Source: Bacillota bacterium (GTDB lineage Bacteria > Bacillota > Clostridia > Peptostreptococcales > Anaerovoracaceae). From it: DNA of 64,000 nt. Positions within the stretch are counted from its first letter, which is position 1; every line of letters starts with the position of its first letter. The notes beneath the pieces were generated by a model that saw nothing but the letters and a program-made list of their open reading frames with translations, was not told the origin of the DNA and searched no databases. The position numbers were made by a program, and so were the translations under genes. Below are positions 19,093 to 28,100 of the stretch, piece by piece. The stretch lies in assembly GCA_022793795.1 (NCBI GenBank), contig JAAWDM010000055.1, positions 40,189 through 104,188 of the forward strand, written 5' to 3'.

Positions 19093-20304
19093 TTACGCCT
19101 CCTCGCCAGGGGCAGTCTGTGGCTCTTCGCCCTCTTCCACAAATACGATTCCATCGTCTGCGTGGGCAACGGTTTCCTCTACTACTGGAGTTTCATTTTC
19201 TTCTCCATCATCGTACCCTTCGTACCCTTCTAAAGCTTCCTCTTGCTCCTCCAAGGACGCAGCCACGGCTTCATACTGGGTATGGCTCTTGATGTCGATT
19301 TTCCATCCGCTGACTTTCGCGGCCAGACGAACGTTCTGGCCTTCTTTACCGATAGCCAAGGACAGCTGATAATCCGGTACTACCACAATGGCAGCCTTTT
19401 CATTTTCATTTGGTACAATGACTCTCTCCACCTTGGCAGGAGAAAGAACGCTGGCAATCAGTTCCTCCGGATTTTCGCTCCATGTGATGATATCAATCTT
19501 TTCCCCATGAAGTTCATCGACGATGGCCTGCACACGTGCGCCTCTGGTACCTACACAAGCGCCCACTGGGTCTACGTTTTCGTACTCTGTGTAAACTGCC
19601 ATCTTCGTTCTGGATCCGGCTTCTCTGGCAATACCCTTGATTTCCACTGTGCCGTCTTCGATTTCAGGCACTTCCAGTTCAAAGAGTCGTTTTACCAAGC
19701 CTGGATGGGACCTGGAAAGAAATACCTGAGGTCCTTTAGTTGTTTTTTTCACATCCATGATGTAAACCTTCAGCCTGTCGCCCATCTGATACCGCTCTCC
19801 TGGTACCTGTTCTGTGGCTGCCAAAATTCCTTCTGTTCTGCCGATACTGATGAACAAAGTATCATTGCTGACTCTCTGTACCTGTCCAGTCATGATTTCT
19901 CCTTGACGGGTGACAAAGCTATCGTAGACCATACCTCTTTCTGCCTCTCGGATTCTCTGAACCACTACCTGTTTTGCGGTCTGGGCTGCAATACGTCCAA
20001 AATCCCGAGGCGTTACCTGATACTCCACAGCATCGCCGATTTCATAGCGGTAATCGATTTCTCTGGCTTCTTCCAAGGAAATCTGAGTCAAGTCGTCCTC
20101 CACTTCCTCCACGATGTCCATACGCATAAGCACATCGATGTCGCCCGTTTCCCTGTCAATATTGACGCGCACATTTTGAGAAGTGCCATAATTCTTTTTA
20201 TAGGCGGAAACCAGCGCCGACTCAATGGCATCTATCAGCACATCTTTGGAAATCTGTTTCTCCTTCTCCAGGTCTACAATAGCCTGAATAAATTCTTTGT
20301 TCAT
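19093..20304 (-). CDS. nusA: Transcription termination/antitermination protein NusA
   Basis: EFIQAIVDLEKEKQISKDVLIDAIESALVSAYKKNYG; GACVGTRGARVQAIVDELHGEKIDIITWS. Confidence 0.96.
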   Translation of the reverse strand: MNKEFIQAIVDLEKEKQISKDVLIDAIESALVSAYKKNYGTSQNVRVNIDRETGDIDVLMRMDIVEEVEDDLTQISLEEAREIDYRYEIGDAVEYQVTPRDFGRIAAQTAKQVVVQRIREAERGMVYDSFVTRQGEIMTGQVQRVSNDTLFISIGRTEGILAATEQVPGERYQMGDRLKVYIMDVKKTTKGPQVFLSRSHPGLVKRLFELEVPEIEDGTVEIKGIAREAGSRTKMAVYTEYENVDPVGACVGTRGARVQAIVDELHGEKIDIITWSENPEELIASVLSPAKVERVIVPNENEKAAIVVVPDYQLSLAIGKEGQNVRLAAKVSGWKIDIKSHTQYEAVAASLEEQEEALEGYEGYDDGEENETPVVEETVAHADDGIVFVEEGEEPQTAPGEEA

Positions 20305-20320
20305 TTTTTGTATTACCTCC

Positions 20321-20809
20321 TTAGAAAACGACAGCCAGACGGGTCTTTACAACCTGCGCTCTGTCAAACTCCATTTCAATATTTTCCTCGTCTTTGATGA
20401 CAATCTTATCATTTACAAGTCCGACCAATGTTCCCTGAAAATTTTTCTTTCCGTCTACCGCCTTATACAGGCTTATATCCACCAGCCGTCCTGCATATCT
20501 GACAAAATCCCTTTCCTTTAGCAATGGTCGATCCATGCCTGGGGAAGATACCTCAAGATAATAGTTTTGCTCGATGGGATCCAGTCTATCAAGCTCTCCG
20601 CTCAAGAAACGACTCACCTTTTCGCAGTCCTCGGTGGACACATATTCCTCTTCGTCTGCATCTTCATCAAACTGTTTATCGATATAGACCCGCAGGAACC
20701 AGTCCCTTCCTTCTTTCAGAAACTCCGTGTGATACAGTTCCAACCCGTTTTCTTTAAGAAAATCGGTTGTAATCTCTTCCACCAGATCTGTAATCTTTAC
20801 CTTTGCCAT
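20321..20809 (-). CDS. rimP: Ribosome maturation factor RimP
   Basis: LRVYIDKQ...STEDCEKVSRFLSGELDRLDPIEQNYYLEVSSPGMDRPLLKERDF. Confidence 0.95.
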   Translation of the reverse strand: MAKVKITDLVEEITTDFLKENGLELYHTEFLKEGRDWFLRVYIDKQFDEDADEEEYVSTEDCEKVSRFLSGELDRLDPIEQNYYLEVSSPGMDRPLLKERDFVRYAGRLVDISLYKAVDGKKNFQGTLVGLVNDKIVIKDEENIEMEFDRAQVVKTRLAVVF

Positions 20810-20835
20810 AAATCAAATTCCTCCCTGACAAAACT

Positions 20836-20862
20836 GAAAGAGTGGGATATGCCCACTCTTTC
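20836..20862 (-). promoter_or_regulatory. Strong hairpin in the rimP 5' leader
   Basis: 11-bp perfect stem GAAAGAGTGGG / CCCACTCTTTC with a 5-nt loop, 27 nt upstream of the rimP start. Confidence 0.6.
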
Positions 20863-21224
20863 ATCTTGCCATCTAAACTTCGTGTAAATATACTATATCA
20901 TAATATTGGCAGAAATGCAAGGGATTTCAAGAAAATATACCAAGCTCAGGAGGCATTTATTTGGGAGATACTGACCAGACTAGGTAAAACAACTAAATAG
21001 CCAGATGTAGCGAAGGTAGTAGCGATCCTGCTTTGCAAGCAGGTAAGTTGCACAACTTGGATCTAAGGATAATCATCCGAGCTGCATTATCCAAGCCAAA
21101 AGTTAGACACTTTAGGAAGTGTATATCTAATCCGGAGGAAGCTTTAGTATCTTTACACATACACTTTGACAATAACAGCGGTCGCATATGTTTTGTGGGA
21201 GAGAAAGGGTAAAAATAACCCTTG

Positions 21225-21406
21225 TTGACACATTCCTTGAAATCAGAAGATTTGGTCAAAAAATCCATACACATTTTACCATTTTAGATGTTTTTTCAAG
21301 GGTTGTACATGGAATCTTTGACACGACTCCCTTTGTTTTGCAAAATGAGTCAACGTTTTCAGCCAGTTTTGTTGACTCAGAGGGGCAAAATTTGAAAATG
21401 TGTCAA
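21225..21406. repeat. Structured intergenic element A (nested inverted repeats)
   Basis: Outer 10-bp IR TTGACACATT (21225-21234) / AATGTGTCAA (21397-21406); inner 9-bp IR TGAGTCAAC (21346-21354) / GTTGACTCA (21371-21379). Confidence 0.7.
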
Positions 21407-21585
21407 AACTGACCTGAAAAGCACTTTGCAACCATGGATTTTGCAAAGGGAGTAAGGCCAATTTGCTGACACAAAACCTTAAAAATGAGAAATGAGTCAA
21501 AGAAGGGGTGACATTTTCCCTCGATAGTCTACAATATAACATTATCACTTGATAATCACACAGCAATTGGTTTTCATTGACACTT

Positions 21586-21678
21586 AATGACTACGGCCGT
21601 GGATTTTACTGCACGGAGCACATAGAGCTTACCAAGGTGTGGACCTGCACAGAAAAGGCAGATTATCCGTTCCCATAG
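21586..21678 (+). pseudogene. Fragment resembling a DUF3990-type protein
   Basis: In-frame NDYGRGFYCTEHIELTKVWTCTEKADYPFP*; no plausible start or upstream part. Confidence 0.55.
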
Positions 21679-21719
21679 CAAAGCAGGGACGTGTATATGA
21701 AAGCGCTTAAAAAAATCAT

Positions 21720-21742
21720 CCCCGCGTGAAACGCGGGGTTTT
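21720..21742 (+). terminator. Strong (possibly bidirectional) intrinsic terminator
   Basis: CCCCGCGT-GAA-ACGCGGGG-TTTT; on the minus strand followed by ATGATTTTTTT. Confidence 0.8.
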
Positions 21743-21756
21743 CCTATACAAAAATG

Positions 21757-21784
21757 GGAGAATGATTGTCGCCCACCATTCTCC
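21757..21784 (-). terminator. Terminator of the HNH gene
   Basis: GGAGAATG / CATTCTCC inverted repeat, followed on the minus strand by CATTTTTG. Confidence 0.65.
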
Positions 21785-21815
21785 TGTTTCTATTCATCTT
21801 TGAGGCATAAGCAAT

Positions 21816-22784
21816 TTACTTTCCTTTTACCTCCTTGATAAGATTTTTCTCTAAGTTTGTAAACACAAAATTGTAACGTGTATATTCAAAATTTGAAAAA
21901 GAATTCTTTTCCACTTTTTCTCCAGCGTCTATATTTGAAAGCACTAAATCATTTACATATAGGCCATTTTTCTTTGTTGTAAACCGAGAATCATCAAATT
22001 GCCGTGATGGCATTTTGGGAATAGTCGTCCTGCTGATACTGTCGATCCGATAGTAAATATGAAAGTCCGCAACATATTTGTCTTTGTGAAAATATGAAGA
22101 CAAATATGTATTTAACAAAACGCATTTATCTAAGAGTTCTGAACTATCAGATTGGTACGGCATATCAAAATTACTTATAGTAATTTTCACATTTTGCGGA
22201 TATGTATCGCTGCTGGATGAAAGTCCATTATACCAGTTATTATATTTACTGTAGGAAATACTCTCCGAGTCAAATATTTTTTCAATAAAGTCAATGACCG
22301 CACCGTTTGAAACAGATTTTAAATATATAAATACCGTTCCAACAAATCTGTCTTTGTTTTGAATACCTTTTAAGTTCTTAAAGAGTCTGATTCCGGCAGC
22401 TGAATCATAGAAGTCCACATCATCGCACTCCTGCTCAGACTGCTCCAGCTTCTCTCTTGCTCGTATTTCATAATGATTTTGCACTCTGCGAATTTCAAAC
22501 GAAATACCATTTGCTGTAAAGCAAGGGAAGCGGTCTGCTTTTTCATCATTTGTGAGGATATGACAGCAGACCAGATTGTGGTCAGCCGTTACACCTCCAC
22601 GACTTTGAGGAAGAATGTGATCTACATTCCATCCAAATTCACTATTGCGATCATTATAAGCTCCTTTGGCTATCGTCCTGCCAGTGAAATCTTTCACCTT
22701 AGTTTCTCTACCAAAGTTCTTATTCCAGAGCCGCATAGCTGTTTCCCTATTCAGTTCCATAAATGTTCTTTCGATCTTTTCCAT
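21816..22784 (-). CDS. HNH endonuclease-domain protein with uncharacterised C-terminal half
   Basis: GWNVDHILPQSRGGVTADHNLVCCHILTNDEKADRFPCF (HNH core); the C-terminal ~200 aa is not recognised. Confidence 0.8.
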   Translation of the reverse strand: MEKIERTFMELNRETAMRLWNKNFGRETKVKDFTGRTIAKGAYNDRNSEFGWNVDHILPQSRGGVTADHNLVCCHILTNDEKADRFPCFTANGISFEIRRVQNHYEIRAREKLEQSEQECDDVDFYDSAAGIRLFKNLKGIQNKDRFVGTVFIYLKSVSNGAVIDFIEKIFDSESISYSKYNNWYNGLSSSSDTYPQNVKITISNFDMPYQSDSSELLDKCVLLNTYLSSYFHKDKYVADFHIYYRIDSISRTTIPKMPSRQFDDSRFTTKKNGLYVNDLVLSNIDAGEKVEKNSFSNFEYTRYNFVFTNLEKNLIKEVKGK

Positions 22785-23123
22785 AATGATTACGGAAAGA
22801 TGCCTTTGCCTCCGACAATGAAGTCAATTCAATAAAAGCATGTAACTGGCCATAGGGCGACCTATTGCTATAAACCTCAAAGGGTGATCCTCATAATAGC
22901 ATTCCAGAAGATCAGTCAGTTAGTTTTCTGTGTCTACATAGAAAATTTTCAGTTTCATTGAATCGCAATTTCATTATATACCAATTTGCGTTTGTCTGTA
23001 AACTTTTTCTTTGTCTATGTAACGCATTTTCCGAACTGCTCGCCGTGGCAGCAACCCATGACATTGGCACAACGTTCTGGTCAGAACATCATTTAATATA
23101 CAGGATTCAATCCCGCAATCCTT

Positions 23124-24020
23124 TTATTTCTTCTCCACCATCCAAAGGTTCAAATCCACCTTGCCTTCAATGCCGTCAACCCGTCCGTTGTCAGTGTATT
23201 GCCACATCACATGGCTGTATGGATAGCTGGTCACATCGGTATAATGGGCCAGCCAGATAGGCCACTGACCCAAGTAGTGGAGATTCAGGCTACCGGTGAG
23301 CCAGGTGGGATTACCGTAAACCATGGCCTCATATCCATTCTTTTCTATGATCTGGCAAAATGCATCGGCAATGGCTGTCCGCTCTTCCACGGTTAAGTTG
23401 TTAATCCGTTCCGCCTCTGGTATGGGCTCCATATCGAAAGCCACCGGCAAGGTCACGTCCTTACCGCGAATCTCCTTGAGCACATATTTTGCTTCGTCGA
23501 TGGCTTCTTCCACAGAGACAGCTTGGGAAAAAAAGTACACACCTACATCCACGCCGGCTTTTGGGGCAGCCGTAATGTTTTGTTCATAATAAGCATCCAT
23601 CTTGAGCATACCCTGCGTATACCCCCGATACCCTAGCCGTATCATGGCAAAATCCACGCCGTCGGCTTTCACCCGCTCCCAATCGATTTTCTTCTGATAG
23701 GAGGATACGTCAATGCCATGCCGTGACGTATAACGCTCATCTTCATAGGAAAGCAGTCCCTTCTCGTCTCGCTGCAAGGCCGACTCATAGTCGTAAGAGT
23801 GCTGCGGCAATGTAGGCGTCTCTTCACCTAACCCATCATAGCTATAAAAATAATTATGAATCTTTAGACCTACTATGAAAATCAAAAGAATCACCCCTAC
23901 TATCAGAAACACCTTTGCTCTGGTTGACAGATTCTCATCAAGCCATATCAGCCACTGACTCTGGCTCCCTTTCTTTTTTCCACGTGTTCTCGCCCCTTTT
24001 TTTCTCGCTTTCCCTTTCAT
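23124..24020 (-). CDS. GH25-family lysozyme/muramidase with N-terminal TM segment
   Basis: RHGIDVSSYQKKIDWERVKADGVDFAMIRLGYRGYTQG; LPVAFDMEP; hydrophobic VFLIVGVILLIFIVGL. Confidence 0.9.
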   Translation of the reverse strand: MKGKARKKGARTRGKKKGSQSQWLIWLDENLSTRAKVFLIVGVILLIFIVGLKIHNYFYSYDGLGEETPTLPQHSYDYESALQRDEKGLLSYEDERYTSRHGIDVSSYQKKIDWERVKADGVDFAMIRLGYRGYTQGMLKMDAYYEQNITAAPKAGVDVGVYFFSQAVSVEEAIDEAKYVLKEIRGKDVTLPVAFDMEPIPEAERINNLTVEERTAIADAFCQIIEKNGYEAMVYGNPTWLTGSLNLHYLGQWPIWLAHYTDVTSYPYSHVMWQYTDNGRVDGIEGKVDLNLWMVEKK

Positions 24021-24122
24021 AACCCCTGTTTCCTTGATTGCTTCGATTGGTTGTTCGTTTAATTATGCGTTATATTGCATATTTATTTTATCGCTTTGAA
24101 ATCTATTTTTTGAAATATCCAA

Positions 24123-25172
24123 TCACTCCGTCAAATGGGCCTTTAACAATGCAAAGGTATTTTCCACCCCAAGGACATGACTTCTCTCATAGCCATGGGA
24201 AGCATAAACTCCCGGCCCGATGACGCTGTGCCGCAGATTGTGGCCGGCCTTTAAGGCCACGTCCACATCAGAGGTGTAATAAGGATACACATCTACTGTA
24301 AATTGCAGGTCATGGGCTTTCGCCAGCCTAATTAAGCGGCTGGTAAGCTGATAGTCGTAAGGGCCGCCGGAATCCTTGGCGCAGATGGAAACCATGGTTT
24401 CATCGCAGGTCAACCCTTTTCCCACGCAGCCCATGTCCACGGAAATCATTTCGCTCACATCATCTGGAATATCGGCAGCGCCGCCGTGGCCCACCTCTTC
24501 ATAGGAAGTAAAGGACAGATATACTTTCCGATTCAGCACATCCTTCTTATCCTTAAAAAATCTGGCCAGACCCAGCAAAACGCTGCTGCACAGCTTATCA
24601 TCCAGAAAACGGCTCTTGATAAAGCCCTTTTCCGTCACTATGGTTCGCGGCTCAAAGGATACGTAATCTCCGTTCATAATGCCAAGCTGCTTTACATCCT
24701 CTGGATTTTTCACCAGTTCATCCAAAACAAGTTCCACAGTATCAAAGGTTCTTAAAGTTTCATCGTACTTTCCATTGACATGGGTGGAGGCATCGATTAG
24801 CTGGACGGTTCCGCTGTATTTTCGGCCGTCCCTCGTATGAACCGTACAGTTTTCACACTCCACATTGTTGGCATTGAGACCGCCCAGTCTGGTCAGCATC
24901 AACCTGCCATCGCTTTTGATTTCCCGAACCATAGCCCCCAGAGTATCAAAGTGAGCTGCCAATAGCACTGCCCCCTCGCCGCTCTCTTTATCGCTTAAGT
25001 CATCATCGTTCAAACATACCACAAGGCCGTTTTTTCTCGTAACTTTCGGCTCATAGCCCATGGTCTCTAGCTCTGCCTTTACAAAGGCCGCTACCTCAGC
25101 CGTATATCCCGACGGGCTGGGAATAGCTAAAAGCTGTTTCGCCTTCTCTAAAATGTATTCCATATTGTTCAT
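24123..25172 (-). CDS. M42-family metallopeptidase (glutamyl aminopeptidase/endoglucanase-like)
   Basis: AIPSPSGYTAEVAAFVKAELETMGYEPKVTRKNGLVV; LLAAHFDTLGAMVREI; DVDVALKAGHNLRHSVIGPGVYASHGYERSH. Confidence 0.9.
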   Translation of the reverse strand: MNNMEYILEKAKQLLAIPSPSGYTAEVAAFVKAELETMGYEPKVTRKNGLVVCLNDDDLSDKESGEGAVLLAAHFDTLGAMVREIKSDGRLMLTRLGGLNANNVECENCTVHTRDGRKYSGTVQLIDASTHVNGKYDETLRTFDTVELVLDELVKNPEDVKQLGIMNGDYVSFEPRTIVTEKGFIKSRFLDDKLCSSVLLGLARFFKDKKDVLNRKVYLSFTSYEEVGHGGAADIPDDVSEMISVDMGCVGKGLTCDETMVSICAKDSGGPYDYQLTSRLIRLAKAHDLQFTVDVYPYYTSDVDVALKAGHNLRHSVIGPGVYASHGYERSHVLGVENTFALLKAHLTE

Positions 25173-25193
25173 AGGTCCTTCCTCCTTTTCTTA

Positions 25194-28100
25194 TCAAAAC
25201 ATACACAACTGGTCGGTCTCTGGCAAGCCTGCAAAGACGCCGTGGGCCCGAAGGCCCTCGGCGGCGGTTCTGTTGAGTTTGCCTCTCTGAATCGCTTCCT
25301 CTATGGTATCAAAGGTCTTTTCTTCATAGGCCGCGGCAAAGGATTTTGCGGCGGTCTCTCCGACCCCTTCCACTGCTACGAAAGGTAACAGCACCTTGCC
25401 GTCGTCTACCCAAAATTTAGTGGCAAAAGATTTTCCTAAGCGAGCCGGTGCAAACTCATAGCCTCTGGCATACATTTCATAGGCTACTTCCAACACCAAA
25501 ATATCTTCCTTTTCCTTTGGAGTGGCGTTGGTTCCCATGGCTACTATGGCGTCCATCCGCTCTAGCACTGCTTCCGGCCCTTTTAAAATGGTCTCCGCAT
25601 CGAAGTTGGCTACCACGCTGGTGAAGTGGGTGGCGTAAAACTCCCGCGGATAATAGACCTTATACCAGGCCATACGGAAGGACATCATCACATAGGCCAC
25701 CGCATGGGCCCGAGGGAACATGTACTGAATCTTGATACAAGAATCGATATACCAATCTGGCACGCCGTGTTCCTTCATGACGGTGAGCTGCTCTTCCTTG
25801 AGGGGTCGGTTCTTTCGCACATCCTCCATAATCTTAAAGGACATTTTATTTTCAATGCCTTTTAGCATCAGATAGTTCATGATGTCGTCACGGGTAGAAA
25901 TCACTTCTCGCATGGTAGCCACGCCGCTGCGGATATAGTCCTGGGCATTGTTAAGCCACACGTCGGTGCCATGGGAGAAACCGGAGATTCGCACCAGGTC
26001 TGCAAACTTATCCGGCTTGGTATCGTCCAGCATCTGTCTGGTAAAACTGGTGCCGAATTCAGGGATGGCATAAGTCCCATGTTTAAATCGATAGTTCTCT
26101 GGGTCAAGAATCTTCAGGGCTTCAATGCCGTTAAAGATGGACAGTACCGTTCTGTCGGTCAAGTCTACTGTCAGTGGGTCAATGCCGGTCATATCCTGAA
26201 GCTGGCGAATCATGGACGGTACGTTATGGCCCAAAATATCCAGCTTGAGCAGGTTTTGATCGATCTTATGATAATCAAAGTGGGTGGTAATGATGTCAGA
26301 ATTCACGTCGTTAGCCGGATGCTGCACTGGACAAAACTCGTAAATTTCGTGGTCGTCAGGTACTATGATAATGCCGCCTGGATGTTGGCCTGTAGTACGT
26401 TTTACGCCGGTACAGTGTTGGGTCAGCCGGTCGGCTTCAAACTTGTTAATTGGCCTGTGGGTCTCCTCAAAAAACTTCATCACGTATCCATAGGCTGTCT
26501 TATCGGCTACTGTACCTACGGTTCCTGCCTTAAACACGTTTTTCTCACCAAAGATAACGCCCACATACTTATGGGCGATGGGTTGATACTCCCCTGCAAA
26601 ATTAAGGTCGATATCTGGCTCTTTATCTCCATCGAATCCTAGGAAGGTTGCAAAAGGTATGGTGTAACCGTCCCGACGCATAGGCGTACCACATACCGGA
26701 CAGTCCTTTTCCGGCATATCGATACCGCAGTCATAAAGATCCATATCGCCCCACTCTAAGTTTTTGCAGTTCGGACACACATAATGGGGTTCCAAAGGGT
26801 TTACCTCGGTAATGCCTGCCATGGTGGCAGCCAAGGAGGAGCCTACGGAACCTCGCGAACCTACCAGGTACCCGTCGGACAGGGATTTTTGCACCAACAT
26901 CTGGGCCGATACATACATGACCGCATAGCCGTTATTGATGATGGAGGAAAGTTCCTTCTCCAACCGCTCGCCGATTCGGTCAGGAAGCGGGTCACCATAC
27001 ATCTCATGGGCCGTTTCCATACAGGTATCTCGCAAAGTTTTCTCCGCTCCTTCAATCTTAGGCGGATACTTTCCTTTGGGAACCGGTAAGACATCTTCAA
27101 TCATGGAAGCGATCAGATTAGTGTTTTCGATGACCACCCTTTTGGCGGTCTCCTCTCCTAGATAAGAAAATTCCTCCAACATCTCGTCGGTGGTCCGAAG
27201 GAACAACCCCTGGCCGTTCTCTGCATCCTTATACCCCTGACCTGCCATAAGGATATTTCGATATATCGCCGATTCTGGGTCCTGATAGTGGGAGTCAGTG
27301 GTGGCTACTACTGGTTTTCCCAGCTTGTCCGCTAAAGCCACAATTCGCTGGTTATACGTCTTTAAGGTATCATAGCCATCCACCAGATTCTGTTCCACTA
27401 GGAAGCGATTGTTAATCAGCGGCTGGATTTCCAGATAATCGTACCGCTCTGCAATCGCTTCAATCCGCTCCTCGGGCTCTCCGTTTAATATGGCCCGATA
27501 AACCTCTCCTGCTTCACAGGCCGAGCCGATGATGAGGCCCTCTCGATGGGCCGACAGCACTGACCAAGGCAGGCGAGGCCGTTTATAGAAGTAGTCCAGA
27601 TGGGACATGGATACCAGTTTGTAGATATTTTTCAGTCCCTCCTGGGTTCTTGCCAATAAAATGATGTGGTTGGTCGGCTTCTTTTTATAGTCGATGGTTC
27701 CATCCTCGTTCATGCAATCGGCATCGTCAAAGACATAGCCTTCCATACCATATATAATTTTGATTTCACGTCCCTTTTCTGCCTGCTTTTTAGCCTCCTT
27801 GGCTGCGTCTGGAAAGGCCTGTACCACGCCGTGGTCGGTAATGGCCACCGCTGGCTGTCCCCATTCTGCTGCCTGCCGTACCAGGTCCGACACCTCGTTG
27901 AGTCCATCCATGGCGCTCATCTTGGTATGGGCATGAAGTTCCACCCGCCTTCCCATTTCACAGGTGTCCTGACGGCCTGCCACACGCTCCTTCTTCTCAA
28001 TATCCTTTATCATGATGGTGTTCATGTTTTCAAAGGTATCGAACTGAACTTCGCCTCGAATTTTCACCCCATCGCCTGGCTTCAAAAGCTCGTCGATTTC

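Noticed and set aside
21001-21075. Functional tRNA-Ala(TGC) or tRNA-Cys(GCA)
   Set aside because: Only the anticodon arm is perfect; acceptor, D and T arms do not pair, so not called as a tRNA gene.
21720-21738. CCCCGCGTGAAACGCGGGG looks like a type I-E CRISPR repeat core
   Set aside because: Single occurrence, no regularly spaced repeats and no cas genes; followed by TTTT, so a terminator is the simpler reading.
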